Of a stretch of 64,000 bases of DNA, positions 12,301 through 20,536 are shown one piece after another. The notes under the pieces are model-generated. The model saw nothing but the letters and a program-made list of their open reading frames with translations, was not told the origin of the DNA and did not search any database. A program made the translations under genes and the position numbers. This stretch comes from Enoplolaimus lenunculus (taxonomy: Eukaryota; Nematoda; Enoplea; Enoplida; Thoracostomopsidae). Location: contig JASANG010003356.1 of assembly GCA_030248215.1 (NCBI GenBank), positions 1 through 64,000 of the forward strand, written 5' to 3'. Positions within the stretch are counted from its first letter, which is position 1. Each line of letters starts with the position of its first letter.

Positions 12301-14298
12301 GTGTCTTTTGGCACTACACACAAAATAAATTGTCTTATATTTAAGAAATATGTTCTGAAATTTAGAGACAATGCTGTCTTAAACACGAACTCCATACATA
12401 TGTCTTGAATTTAAGACTTGAATTATTTTTAATTTTTGACAACAGTAATTTTTTGAATATACATTTATATTTGAACCAAATCAGATACACATTTCTGAGC
12501 TGCTTAAGGATATTAATGTCTGAAAAACCAAGGCTATTAATGTTTGAAAAACCAGACATTTATGTCTTGAAAATTTAAGACATTAGTAGTCTTGAAATTT
12601 CAACACAATATGTTTTGTATGCAGTATTCAAAATTTTTATGTTTGAAAAAAATCAAAAGTTAAGTATTTACTTAATTCAATGATTTATGTAAATAATTAA
12701 GCAATTTTAAGCTGAAATAAGTTTAGAAAATTAACAAAAATTCGAACTGATGAAGTGTCATCTCTTCACTACGGTCAAAGTTACAATTGTTATTTTGCAT
12801 GTCGATTTCGTTTATTCTAATCAATTCTACAGTTTAATAAGACAACTTTTCTAACTGATAAACGAGTTTTGATTATTTCAGCTAAGCATTGCGCAAGGTG
12901 AAGCCCAACTTGCCGTGTAAGTATAACATCATCCACATCAGGGACGCGTCTGTACATTCATTTGATTTTAAATTCCTAAAATATTCACTAATTTTAAAAT
13001 TTTAAAAAATTATATAATTTTCTACCACCAGCACATAATTACTCCGTATATATCTATTTCTGGAGCTTATATAATTCAGAATATATATATTATTTATTTA
13101 TTTATTTGTTTTTATATATTTATATATTAAATTTTGCAAAATCTTTTGTGAGATGTGTATATCAAGTGCGATGCTGTGATATGCGGTTGACGCGAATATT
13201 TTGCAATTTGAACGAAAAAACGTAACTTTTGCAAACTTCCATCCACATTTAAGGTTAAAGCTTAGATTTAGGCTTAAAACGTCGACAAAGATGCAGGCGA
13301 TGATTTCCGCTTAAGGTTATGCTTACGCATATGTAAGCCTTGTCTTTAGCCCTAAGCTTAAAACTTGACCATGAACAAAGTGCGACAAGTTTAACGATGA
13401 CAATGCATCACGGGAGGATTCAGTCCAGATCGCCAACGCTGTGTGACCCCGCAATAGAAATCAAAATTACGTTTAGGATTTCGCTCGTTTCGCTCACTGG
13501 CTTGTTTTTCCTACCTCACAAGTTTCTAGGTCTCCTAGTAATGTGCATTACGATTTATATTGATTTTTTGCTCATATTCAATCTTAACAATCACCATGCG
13601 CGCATTCGCGTTTCTGCAATATTCGTCTATTTTTCTCTAATTGCACAACTGTATTTGATTACATTCGATATGAATTACTTGATTGAAGCGTTTTAACATT
13701 TAACTCCTGTGGTTCAAATCTGCTCAATTACTTTCAGTATTAAAATATTATCTTTGAGTTATAATTGTAATGGTTTATCCACGTTTATTTATAGGGCCCT
13801 GCGCACTGGGAGATAGAGATACTGAGCGCTTAGAGATTGGGAAGCTTAGGTTTGGCCTTATGATTAAGCTTACGCTTATGGTTTAGGTTTAGGCTTAGTT
13901 TTTAGTGGACTGTCGCTAATAGTTAACATGGATCACTGCCGGGATCGTAGCCGCAGGGAGAAGGGGGCTCAGCCGCCAGGAAAAATTTTCGCCCCCCAAA
14001 AAAGTTTTCAGCGTTGTTTGTAAGTCATCGAAAACACTTGTATGCCACTCTTGAAAATTTTTAGCCCACAAACCAAGGTGAGCTGGCTACGGGACTGGTC
14101 GCTGCGATATCCTGTACGGAGACATCCAAAGTCCGCAAAAAATTAAATTTAAAATTAAAAAAAATTTTAAAATGTAATAAATATTTCAGGATGCAAAAAC
14201 GGGAATCGAGACTACAAAGCCTTGAAGATGAACTTGAATCAAAAAAGCGTGAAATTGGCGAACTGAGACAAGAACTCAAGAGCGTATCAACGTCTTGA
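290..14298 (+). CDS. Gene A (3' part): calmodulin-lobe / coiled-coil protein, 13 visible exons
   Basis: Spliced model: 290-394, 875-961, 1300-1330, 2425-2568, 3545-3606, 5449-5492, 6411-6510, 8262-8348, 10060-10090, 11059-11202, 12161-12225, 12882-12916, 14190-14298. The exons total 1044 nt, giving 347 residues and a TGA, and all junctions are in frame. The 5' end lies left of the window. Visible order: coiled coil (about 64 aa), EF-hand module 1, coil, linker, EF-hand module 2, C-terminal coil. Each module resembles one lobe of calmodulin: a helix starting YGL, an EF loop, then a helix with a W and an EF loop ending in E. The same exon phases recur in gene B downstream, so the two are paralogues or parts of one giant gene. 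A calcium-binding structural role is inferred from EF-hands plus coiled coil; no named orthologue is recognised. Confidence 0.75.
875..961 (+). CDS. Gene A exon: linker/coil before EF module 1, 29 aa
   Basis: Preceded by TTTCAG and followed by GTCAGT; phase 0 to 0. It starts TPQPSSDVSIK, a flexible stretch, and ends LKQYRTLFVEQ. The ending matches the exons that precede other modules (QYRRLYAEN at 58972, HYKTLLAQT at 39766, HYKHIYAKS at 45616), a recurring helix leading into the EF module. Confidence 0.8.
1300..1330 (+). CDS. Gene A exon: YYGLSESEVE helix opening EF module 1
   Basis: This 31-nt micro-exon (phase 0 to 1) has acceptor GTTTCAG and donor GTAAGT. It encodes YYGLSESEVE, corresponding to the first helix of calmodulin (LTEEQI...). 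The same 31-nt exon recurs at 10060, 40878, 46125 and 60392, and as 34 nt at 33696. Confidence 0.85.
1464..1641. mobile_element. Element with CAAAATACGTATGTG...TATATAGAT end, copy 1
   Basis: TACTAGTCATCCAGTTTTGC, CAATGCCAAAAGTTAGCGAA and TTGTCCAAAATACGTATGTG, ending TATAATATATAGAT. In the intron after exon 1300. Confidence 0.62.
2153..2330. mobile_element. TTAGGC-cored element, type 1 (GGGCGGAAC ends)
   Basis: CCATGTATAGAACAGGGCCG at the left and GGAAAACGATCCGGC at the right, with AAGCATATTCCTAAGCC and several CCTAAG blocks between. It lies just before EF1 exon 2425. Confidence 0.65.
2425..2568 (+). CDS. Gene A exon: EF-hand 1 of module 1
   Basis: The exon is 144 nt, phase 1 to 1, like all six EF1 exons in the window. 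It encodes YWKAFQTFDRDGNGSISRDE, a full canonical 12-residue EF loop (D, D, N, G, I, E), then a helix with LGLDP and DWIMELVTNADKD. The second EF loop starts here and is split by the intron after its third residue. Acceptor TTTCAAG, donor GTAAGA. Confidence 0.92.
3545..3606 (+). CDS. Gene A exon: EF-hand 2 of module 1
   Basis: 62 nt, phase 1 to 0, acceptor ATTTCAG, donor GTAAGC. It encodes SKTIDWIEFLRAVTSQ and a short tail ending EVK. The completed loop reads DKDNSKTIDWIE: liganding positions 1, 3, 5, 9 and 12 are kept, but the usual Gly at position 6 is Lys, so this site may bind calcium weakly. Confidence 0.88.
3907..5225. mobile_element. CACAAAATAAATTGTCTTA-end element with internal minisatellite
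   Basis: Inverted ends: ACACACAAAACAAATTGTCT on the left and GACAATTTATTTTGTGTGC on the right. Motifs of the type TTTAAGACA recur throughout. About 1.3 kb long because a tandem array (4260-5040) expanded inside. It lies in the gene A intron before exon 5449. Confidence 0.7.
4260..5040. repeat. 87-bp minisatellite, about nine units
   Basis: ACACTCGT starts recur at 4264, 4351, 4438, 4525, 4613, 4700, 4787, 4875 and 4963, so the period is 87-88 bp. The unit includes TAGAATATAAACGGAGCAAC and ATACATAAAAATCAAAA. Because 87 is divisible by three, long minus-strand frames appear; they are not genes. The unit at 4875-4912 is abnormal. Confidence 0.9.
5449..5492 (+). CDS. Gene A exon: short linker after EF module 1
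   Basis: 44 nt, phase 0 to 2, acceptor TTTATAG, donor GTAAGT. It encodes GRRDSTATFELYEKS. A short 0-to-2 exon follows each EF module (12882, 35435, 43234, 49730, 63008), and 63008 is also 44 nt, which supports this otherwise weak call. Confidence 0.7.
6411..6510 (+). CDS. Gene A exon: coiled coil, 33 aa
   Basis: 100 nt, phase 2 to 0, acceptor GTTTTCAG, donor GTCAGT. It encodes MKEKDKEIATLKTQIEHLNA followed by further heptads ending RELRQTS. Leu/Ile recurs every three to four residues among Glu and Lys. It is the equivalent of 37713, 43774, 52071 and 63719 in gene B. Confidence 0.85.
6527..6700. mobile_element. TTAGGC-cored element, type 1, degenerate
   Basis: AACAGTAGTATAAGCATATT followed by GCCTAA-like units and AAAGCTTAAGCTTCATCTAT, ending GCTTTACAGGGACC. 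The ends are eroded. Confidence 0.5.
6962..7370. repeat. GGGTACCGGTAGGGAAATCCGG element
   Basis: GGATTCGGGTACCGGTAGGG, CCGGTATTTTTTCGCCGGAA, then TTCCGGTTTCAGTTCCGCTT CCGG. A CCGG-rich inverted-repeat unit in a gene A intron. The ORF through it has no recognisable domain. Confidence 0.45.
7505..7640. mobile_element. CACACGTGCAAG element, partial
   Basis: GCCCTATTCACATGTGCAAG, GCAGCAAAAACTTGCACGTA. The right end is unclear. In a gene A intron. Confidence 0.55.
8262..8348 (+). CDS. Gene A exon: coil before EF module 2, 29 aa
   Basis: 87 nt, phase 0 to 0, acceptor ATTTTAG, donor GTAAGT. The translation starts LTNATDEARQRIELLETEV and ends YQYKSLFAQF. Length and ending match exon 875-961, as expected for a duplicated module. 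Confidence 0.82.
8398..9480. repeat. Cluster of ACCAAGAGTG / CCCCCTTATTTAGGGGG elements
   Basis: Several partial copies of one hairpin family: ATTACCAAGAGTGGAAAATG, ACAAGAGTGTGCAACTGGG, GCGTTTTGGGCCGACCCCCC and mirror copies. Open frames here on both strands are palindrome by-products. Lies in the intron between gene A exons 8262 and 10060. Confidence 0.65.
9487..9590. other. A/C-only tract, possible consensus error
   Basis: About 100 bases almost without G and poor in T (AACCACCCAAAAACCACCAT and similar) following the ACCAAGAGTG cluster. Where the related element at 57902 would have GGGGTCGGCCAAAAACG, this tract has A/C substitutions. It looks like a low-quality stretch rather than biology. 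Confidence 0.45.
9748..9972. mobile_element. TATTCTCAAATG...GATAGGT hairpin element, copy 1
   Basis: CCATATTCTCAAATGCATAT at the left and CACATTTGAGAATACGGGCT at the right are inverted ends; inner GCTCCTATCATCAGTTAGCG / CAACTGGTGATAGGTGC also pair. In a gene A intron. Confidence 0.75.
10060..10090 (+). CDS. Gene A exon: YYGLEVKEID helix opening EF module 2
   Basis: 31-nt micro-exon, phase 0 to 1, acceptor TTTTTCAG, donor GTAAGT. It encodes YYGLEVKEID, the first helix of the calmodulin-lobe module. The usual S/T after YGL is Glu here. Confidence 0.85.
10180..10640. repeat. Degenerate CCGATTCCGATTCCGG element
   Basis: CATCGGAATTCCGATTCCGG at the left and TCCGATTCCGATTCCGCTTC at the right flank AT-rich sequence. 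Similar CCGGTACCGG / GGTTCCGGT tracts are at 6962-7370 and 63528-63605. Confidence 0.5.
11059..11202 (+). CDS. Gene A exon: EF-hand 1 of module 2
   Basis: 144 nt, phase 1 to 1, acceptor TTTATAG, donor GTAAGT. The loop is DKDGKGAITQDD: position 5 is Lys and position 12 is Asp instead of Glu, so calcium affinity is probably lowered. The second helix follows with AKWVRQIIYEADRN. This is the most divergent EF1 of the six. Confidence 0.9.
11428..11605. mobile_element. TTAGGC-cored element, type 2 (ATGTTACTTTTAGGG ends)
   Basis: ATGTTACTTTTAGGGCCGTC, GGTTTCTGGATGGTCTGTAA, core GCTTAGGCTTAGGC, and TAATCTACTGTTACGGCCCT AAAAGT at the right. Inverted ends of about 20 bp. In a gene A intron. Confidence 0.65.
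11910..11980 (-). repeat. tRNA-like repeat fragment, minus strand
   Basis: The reverse complement contains ACGTAGTGGTAGCATGCTTG and a B-box GAGGTTCGATTTC, sharing GCTTGACTCG...GAGGTTCGATT with 61291-61363. It lies in the gene A intron before exon 12161. Read as a degenerate copy of a tRNA-derived SINE. Confidence 0.4.
12161..12225 (+). CDS. Gene A exon: EF-hand 2 of module 2
   Basis: 65 nt, phase 1 to 0, acceptor TTTTTAG, donor GTAATA. It encodes SGAIEWPEFLRVVAGQYPRAK. The completed loop reads DRNRSGAIEWPE, with Asn at position 3. The IEWPEFLR signature is shared with modules D, E and F. Confidence 0.9.
12315..12622. mobile_element. CACAAAATAAATTGTCTTA-end element, copy 2
   Basis: Starts ACACACAAAATAAATTGTCT and ends with AATTTCAACACAATATGTTT. 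About 308 bp without the minisatellite, in the gene A intron after EF module 2. Confidence 0.65.
12882..12916 (+). CDS. Gene A exon: short linker after EF module 2
   Basis: 35 nt, phase 0 to 2, acceptor ATTTCAG, donor GTAAGT. It encodes LSIAQGEAQLA. It is supported by matching splice phases on both sides and by an exon of equal length and phase at 49730-49764. Confidence 0.68.
13942..14096. mobile_element. GTAGCCAGCTCACCTTG element, inverted copy
   Basis: GATCGTAGCCGCAGGGAGAA to CAAGGTGAGCTGGCTACGGG, with GTAAGTCATCGAAAACACTT inside. It is about 95 bp upstream of the gene A terminal exon. Confidence 0.62.
14190..14298 (+). CDS. Gene A terminal exon: C-terminal coiled coil and stop
   Basis: Acceptor ATATTTCAG. 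It encodes MQKRESRLQSLEDELESKKR, continues as coil to RQELKSVSTS, then TGA at 14296-14298. An alternative is splicing at 14283 (AGC|GTATCA), which keeps phase 0 like the sister exons; the donor GTATCA is also used at 44961. Termination is preferred because no exon with the phase needed to reach 22114 is seen, and an ATG exon lies at 21072. No AATAAA is evident nearby. Confidence 0.65.
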
Positions 14299-14315
14299 AT
14301 TTGCGCGATTTATTA

Positions 14316-14598
14316 TAAAGCCCTATTCACACGTGCAAGTGTTTGTTGCGAAAACTTGCAGCTGCCAATTGCACTTGGAAATTACTTAAAAACCCCGTTC
14401 GAAAAACTTGCCGCTGAAAATATTCATTAAAATTCGTGCTAGCAATTTATTTAAAATGTGTGAATAACCATAGGAAGTTCACTGAATTTATTGCAGCCGC
14501 TTTCTCATTGGCTAATGAAAAAATGCAAGTTCTGCGAGCAATTTGCAGTTGTAAGTCCTCGAAACAAAAACTTGCAAGTGTGAATTGGGCTTTCCTGT
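14316..14598. mobile_element. CACACGTGCAAG / CTTGCAGCTGC element
   Basis: GCCCTATTCACACGTGCAAG at the left and ACTTGCAAGTGTGAATTGGG C at the right are inverted ends. It begins about 18 bp after the gene A stop, so it would lie in the 3' UTR. Confidence 0.65.
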
Positions 14599-15149
14599 AA
14601 TTATACTAATTATGCTTTTAATTGCACTTATATTTTATCCCGATATGAAATGTTGTTTGTGTTGGTTTTCAACAACCCAAAAGTAACTACGCGGGTGGGA
14701 GCAAGGTCACCCCCTGACGAACAGCTTTGCTCCCTTTTGACCGAAAATTGTTTTCGACTTTGTTCAAAGAATTCTACATCACGGAAATCTTTTTTCCCTT
14801 CTTAAAACGTTCTTGCGTTCGCTAGGAAATGTTTTTGCATCGTTTACTAACAATTCCTGGCTACACGGCTGCGAGAATCCAATCTGGCGTTTTAGGCTCC
14901 GAGTTAAACATTCAGCATTTAATTCTATGCCAGGTTCAGCGAAAATATTTGTTCATCAAATTGGCCTAAAATTTCAGAATATCAAACTTGTAATTGACCA
15001 ATGAAAATTGACACAAACAATACTACGGTGAGCCATTAATTCTTCACAAGCGGTTTATACGCGATTTGTGCCAACGCTTTCTGTATAAACGTGATTTGTG
15101 ACTACGGCTTGTACCGGTCTATGTTTGGCAAAAAGGCCCATGTTTTAAC

Positions 15150-15330
15150 GATAACGATCTGCTGCCTAATCCTAAACCTAAAGCTAAAACGTTAACCTAG
15201 TCAAAATCCTATGCCTTAGCGCAAGCGTAAACCTAAGCCTTAGCCTAACCGTAAGTATAAACGTTAGCCTAAACCTAAGCGTTAGCCTAACCGTAAGCCT
15301 AATCATTAGCCTAAACCTAAGCCTTCAAGT
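15150..15330. repeat. Degenerate CCTAAGC hexamer block
   Basis: About 180 bp of CCTAAGC / CGTTAGCCTAA variants without recognisable element ends. Intergenic, probably a decayed TTAGGC-cored element. Confidence 0.6.
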
Positions 15331-15652
15331 CAATGAGTTTTTCTGTATTCGCGTAGGGACTTGACCGTCGGCTAAGAGTTGTTACTTTTCTAAAAAGCTT
15401 AAATTTTAGCTTAGAATTTTAGTTAGCTATAAACTATTTTATGCTAATATTTGCAATTGAAATCTGTCTACGTACTGTCGTTATGCTGTATTCCTAACAT
15501 AGGCCGTTTTAGTATGCATCTGTGATTTGTAAACAAATATTTCAAATAAACGAAAATTATACGTTTACAGGGCAGTTTTTGATGATTTAAATTTCATGGC
15601 CCTTGTACTCTTTCCCGTTCACTTTAAGATTAAGGTTTTAGGCTAAGGCGTT

Positions 15653-15870
15653 TTCCTATATTTTCAAATGTGTATAGCAACTATCAACAGTTAGTAATAG
15701 GTTTTCAAACTCGCTAACTATTGCAATTAATGAATTCACAATTGGTTACATGAGTAGAGCGAATCATGTGCAAAAATGTGCTGAATTTGAGCCTCAGCAT
15801 TCACAGTTTCCAAAGTTACAAACATATCACCAATTGATGATAGGTGCTATACACAGTTGAGAATACGGGC
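15653..15870. mobile_element. TATTCTCAAATG hairpin element, copy 2
   Basis: TATATTTTCAAATGTGTATA and CACAGTTGAGAATACGGGCC ends, inner CTATCAACAGTTAGTAATAG. Intergenic. Confidence 0.72.
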
Positions 15871-16050
15871 CTTAGATTTAGGCTTAATGAAATTTTCAGG
15901 TTTATGTTAAGCTTCAATGTGGACAAAACTGTACAAGAGCCGGCAACAAAATGCCTAAAGAAAATAGGTATTCTAGGTTCTTTGTGACCACACTTTTCAG
16001 CTGCTGCAATATTTTAATTATGGCGGTTCTACATGCAGGATAAGCATTTT

Positions 16051-16205
16051 GGCCAATGTGGAGATCAGGGCTGGAACAGTAGTATAAACATAATCCAAAG
16101 GGTAAGGGTAAGGATAAGCCAATACCTAAGCTTAAAACCTAAACAAAAAATATTTGTATAGAGCTTAGGTTTGCTCTATTGCAGTCCTGCGGAAAAAACA
16201 GCCCA
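16051..16205. mobile_element. TTAGGC-cored element, type 1, degenerate
   Basis: GGCCAATGTGGAGATCAGGG, then GGAACAGTAGTATAAACATA, a weak CCTAAG core and CAGTCCTGCGGAAAA. Intergenic. A decayed type 2 relative follows to about 16445. Confidence 0.45.
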
Positions 16206-16449
16206 TTCCTTTTAGGCTTAGTTTTGCAATTTTTTCTATACCTAGGCTACGATTGACCCATATTACTTATAGGATTGTTTGGTTATTCTGACAGGTCTGC
16301 AGCATAGTTGGCTTAGGTTTTATATTATATTTTATGCTTAGATTTAGGCTAAGCCTTAGTTTTACATTTTTTTCTATGTCTAGGCTTAAGCTGAGAAATA
16401 TGCTCAATCTACATTTAAGGTCTCGAAAGTAACATTGGCCTTGGTTTAT

Positions 16450-17550
16450 TGTTGGGGTCTATGGCCAGGATGATTCCACCTTGGATCCAGTGGACGTTTC
16501 GTTTGGGAATGAAAGTACAAATTTACGCTATTGCGGTCTTTATATTTCTGAAATGATTTCGTTCTGCATTGCTTGTCAGATTTCATAAAAGTATACAGCA
16601 AGTTTTCTTTTTATGTTCAATAGATTATATTTCAGAAGCGCTACGCTCGTGTTATTTCAGATATAGCTTCAAATAGTGACAAATAGAATTTGAAAAAATT
16701 TAAATATTTTAAGTAATTCAATAGATGTTGCAAACTGTTCATTTAGAAAATTAAGAGTCTATTGTTATATATGCAGTTGCAAAAATACGGTCGCTTCGTT
16801 TTAGTTACGTTAATTCTAAACAATTGGATTTTCTGGTAACTGTCAGTAGTAAAGATAAGATTTACGTTCACATATCCTATATCATTATGGTCAATGTTAA
16901 GATTGAATCACTTGTTGAAACTACTTTGGTTGCAGTTGTAATCGAACGCCGGCTGAAAAACTGATGGAAATCAGATGACGAAAATTTTTCAAAATACAAA
17001 ATTTGTATCGACTTTCAAAACGTTTATTTACACTTCAAAACGGCGTTCAAAAAATCTCATTTGACGTTTTCTGAGCAAAGTTCGAGCAGCGTTTATAAAT
17101 TTGAACGATTTGAACTCATGGCAGGAGCAGTTATGACCCTTCAGGTGGGTGTAAACCGAAAGTAAAATATAACGGAACCGGATTGCAATCAAAGAACAGA
17201 AAATAAACAAAGAAAGCAAAAATGGAAGAATATATTAATGTTTCGAAGATGTTATAATTTTGTGCCAATAAAATTGAGGCATGCAAATAATACTCAACAG
17301 GTTTTGTAACATTTTAACGAAAACTTACAAGAGACAACCAATTGAAAATTTCACGATTTATACGTAATTTAGGAATGACTAATTTTCAGCCTAAAAATAA
17401 CGGAATTTCCAATTTTTCTGTAACGGAGACGAAAACGGACACTGATTTTTAACAAAAGCGGAAACGAATATTCGGTTACGCCCTGCATTTCGGTTACAAC
17501 ATAGACCAAAGAATCGTTTACGTTACACCATCTGTAACGTACCATATTTG
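16450..17550. other. Intergenic region with no recognised feature
   Basis: AT-rich sequence with only a GTAACGGAGACGAAAACGGA-type repeat near 17400-17475 (relatives at 8150-8215, 50800-50850, 52640-52700). No coding signal on either strand. Confidence 0.5.
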
Positions 17551-17552
17551 TG

Positions 17553-17915
17553 CCAATGTAAAGGAGATGGGCGGAACAGTATTATAAGCATATTCCTATA
17601 CCCCTTCTCACATTGAGTTAAATAATATATATCGCACCGTGTTTAACAATTGCAACACGTATACATAGTACTAAATCACCACAAGACGTGAGAGCCCCCT
17701 CGGGCTCGAGCGTCAAGCTCCTATAGCTGAGTGGTGATGGTATACGCCTCCCACTCCAGTCACCGGAGTTCGAAAATATTCATGTGAGAAAGGGGTAAGC
17801 CTAAGTCTAAGCATAAGCCTAAGCCTAAGCCTAAGCGTAAGAATGAGTATAGCTTACTCTATTACAGTCCCACGGAAAAACGTTCCGCCCCTGATCTTTA
17901 CACTGTCCCATATTT
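17553..17915. mobile_element. TTAGGC-cored element, type 1, with nested insertion
   Basis: The left part (CCAATGTAAAGGAGATGGGC) is separated from the right part (CCTAAGCCTAAGC...GTTCCGCCCCTGATCTTTAC) by about 190 bp, whose ends CCTTCTCACATT and CATGTGAGAAAGG are inverted repeats. The inner piece carries the tRNA-like repeat at 17705. Confidence 0.6.
17705..17775 (+). repeat. Second tRNA-like repeat (ATAGCTGAGTGGT type)
   Basis: It contains CTATAGCTGAGTGGTGATGG (A-box-like) and CCGGAGTTCGAAAA (B-box-like) about 50 bp apart. A minus-strand relative lies at 21735-21805 and a weaker plus copy at 5227-5300. It sits inside an insertion that interrupts a TTAGGC-cored element. Confidence 0.35.
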
Positions 17916-18177
17916 GTCTCAGTTTTCACTGCTTTGCTTACGAACTAAAGTATCTTTTGATGCTCTACATGTACATCATAAAGCTGATCCTAATCCGTAA
18001 TCTTTGAAACAAGAATTTTATTTTCATTTTAGCATTTTTTATTGAAACAAATAAATAAAAGTCTTAAAGAAGATATTGTAAATATCGCCGTAGCTTTAGT
18101 GTTGTAGAATGATTCGCAAGCCAACAACCGATCGCACTGATGATGTTTTTGGTACGTTTTTTAAATTGACAAATAGA

Positions 18178-18612
18178 GTATGTTCTCAAATGTGTATAGC
18201 ACCTATCAGCAGGGTACAACCGGAGGTCTGCCTCCGGCTCCGGCAGAACCTCGGCCTCCGGCTCCGGCTTCGGCTCCGATACAATTTTTGCCAGAGATTC
18301 CGGCAATTTCGGTACTAAAATTTTGCGTAATTTTCCTAACTTTATCTGTTTAGCGCGTTTCGATTGACTTTTGTCACAATTTTCATGAAAGAATTGCCGA
18401 AATTTGGCAGAAAATTAACGTGAAACTAAACAACATAGCAACATTTTGCAGATATTGGCTAAAATTAACTAATTAACCATAATTTTTAGTACTTAATTTC
18501 TCCTCACCTCCGGCTCCGGCTCCGGCAAGTTTCGGTGACCTCTGGCTCGGGCTCCAGTATTTTTCACCTCCGGTTGCACCCTGCCTATCATCAATTAGTA
18601 ACAGATTACAAT
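18178..18612. mobile_element. TATTCTCAAATG element split by a CCGGCTCCGG-rich insertion
   Basis: AGTATGTTCTCAAATGTGTA stops at CACCTATCAGCAGGGTACAA (about 18210) and resumes near CCTATCATCAATTAGTAACA (about 18588). The insert has ends AGGGTACAACCGGAGG and CCTCCGGTTGCACCCTG, inverted repeats, and blocks of CTCCGGCTCCGGC. Its coding-looking LRLRLR frame is repeat-derived. Confidence 0.68.
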
Positions 18613-18657
18613 CAAGCACAACTATAAAAATTAAACTTGGCTCACGAGTAACATCAA

Positions 18658-18822
18658 TCGGCCAATGTAAAGAACAGGGGTACAAAAGCATTATAAGCAT
18701 ATTCCTAAGCATAAACCTAAGCCTAAGCCTAATCCAAGCAAAAAATTAGTCTAAAGCTTAAATTGATTCTATTGCAGTCCCACAGAAAACGTTCCGCCCC
18801 TGATCTTTATATAGGACCACCA
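18658..18822. mobile_element. TTAGGC-cored element, type 1
   Basis: GGCCAATGTAAAGAACAGGG, TATAAGCATATTCCTAAGC, then a CCTAAG core and AACGTTCCGCCCCTGATCTT. Intergenic. Confidence 0.65.
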
Positions 18823-19167
18823 ATCAAAACGCACCAAACGCGTCAAATCTTTTGATTGGATAAATTGAAATTTACAGCGTTTATCACCAAATGTTAATAG
18901 ATGTTACACAGATATCAGAATAGGCAATCGGAAAAAGAAGATTTAGGCTTGAAATTGTATGGTTTGAAAAACTCACAAGCTCGCTAAACTCCCAAAAAAC
19001 TGGCTTTGATGAAATTCGGCGCTCGGCAGGATTTTGATCATTTTAATTTTTGAGAACAATTTTAAAATATAATTTTGACATTAGAAATTAAACTGCAAAA
19101 CAACAAATGAACAAAAAATGACAAAAATTTAATATTCACCGCCACCCCCCGTTGGTTGCATATAAGA

Positions 19168-19402
19168 CTGATGTTACTTTTAGGGCCGTAACAGTAGATT
19201 AAGCGTATTCATAAGCCTATACCTATGCGTTATGCAGGGATCCTCAATATTATGCGTGCACGCTGTGGTTAATCGTTTAAGTAATACAGAAACATAGTTA
19301 AATGTTGCTGGACTCGTTTCGGTTTCCAACAAAAAATGTTAATGTAAGCCTACACTTTTACAGACCCACCACAAACCGGATCGGCCCTTTAAGTAACATG
19401 GG
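19168..19402. mobile_element. TTAGGC-cored element, type 2, diverged core
   Basis: GATGTTACTTTTAGGGCCGT and CGGCCCTTTAAGTAACATGG form the ends. The core has little TTAGGC left and may hold an insertion. Intergenic. Confidence 0.55.
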
Positions 19403-19707
19403 CCAAAACGGACCACAAACGTTGCATACAACGCAAAAACTGTTTCAAAACACGTATTTTTGTTGCGTTTTCAACACCGTTGTCTCTAACAACTTTTTCG
19501 GCTTCTAATCCGGTGTTCTGTCGTTTTTTTTTAAATTTTGAAAAAATAAACTCAAAAAAATTCCCAAAGAATATTTTAGAAATATTTGCAAAATACTTAA
19601 ATGTTCAAACTAAAATAATAATCAACAATTGTACACAGTCGAGTTTGAAAACTTGCTACTGTGAATGTTGACTTTTCATGTATTGTTACTTTATCGATAT
19701 TTTGGCC

Positions 19708-20225
19708 CATGTAATATAATCAGGAGCGGAACGTTTTTCTGTGGGACTAGAAAAGAGTAAGATTAAGCGTTAGACTATAGGCTTAGGCTTAGGCTTAGGA
19801 ATATGCTCATTATTACGCTTAGGCTTAGGCTTAGGCTTAGGAATATGCTCATTATTACGCTTAGGCTTAGGCTTAGGCTTAGGAATATGCTCATTACTAC
19901 GCTTAGGCTTAGGCTTAGGCTTAGGGATATGCTCCTTATTACGCTTAGGCTTAGGCTTGGGTTTAGGAATATGCTCATTATTACGCTTAGGCTTAGGCTT
20001 AGGCTTAGGAATATGCTCATTATTACGCTTAGGCTTAGGCTTAGGCTTAGGAATATGCTCATTATTACGCTTAGGCTTAGGCTTAGGCTTAGGAATATGC
20101 TCATTATTACGCTTAGGCTTAGGCTTAGGCTTAGGCTTAGGAAGAAACTCATTCTTACGCATAGGCTTAGGCTTAGGCTTAGGAATATGCTTATAATACT
20201 GTTTGACCCCTGTTCATTACATTGG
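19708..20225. mobile_element. TTAGGC-cored element, type 1, with expanded 42-bp array
   Basis: Minus orientation. Left end GGCCCATGTAATATAATCAG then GGAGCGGAACGTTTTTCTGT; right end CTGTTCATTACATTGGCC. The centre is the 42-bp TTAGGC array at 19780-20185. Intergenic, between genes A and B. Confidence 0.75.
19780..20185. repeat. 42-bp array made of TTAGGC hexamers
   Basis: About nine units of AATATGCTCATTATTACGCT followed by three to four TTAGGC hexamers. The unit length is divisible by three, so four overlapping frames stay open (for example KPKPKPK on the minus strand). These frames are by-products of the repeat, not genes. Confidence 0.92.
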
Positions 20226-20536
20226 CCGATATTTTAAACATATCTTGAGGGTCAGGTTTGCTTAAAAAGCATATTCACAATTTGGCCACTGAAGCAAGCA
20301 AACGCTTAACGCGATTTCAGTTCTAAATCCTGAGACAAAATTTTCGTTTCGTGTCATATTGGCAAAAAATCCGATTCCTAGTTCTAAATCCTGAGACAAA
20401 ATTTTCGTTTCGTGTCATATTGGCAAAAAATCCGATTCCTAGTTCCGGTAACCGAGGGTTAATACCTAGACTGTAATGTCACTCATCTTTATTTGAGATT
20501 TTAAAGCAGTTACTCGCCTGTGGTAAGCTCTACTCT

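Larger units (their letters stand above)
14600..16050. other. Intergenic region A-B, first part
   Basis: Apart from the hexamer block (15150-15330) and the hairpin at 15653-15870, no feature is recognised. Short ORFs here have no domain, heptad or EF signature. A promoter or poly(A) signal cannot be identified with confidence. Confidence 0.5.

Noticed and set aside
19780-20185. CRISPR-like repeat-spacer array
   Set aside because: Repeats are contiguous hexamers with identical spacers in a eukaryotic repeat element.
19770-20237. Long overlapping ORFs (125-144 aa) on both strands, Lys-Pro or Leu-Arg repeats
   Set aside because: They are translations of the 42-bp TTAGGC array, whose unit length is a multiple of three.
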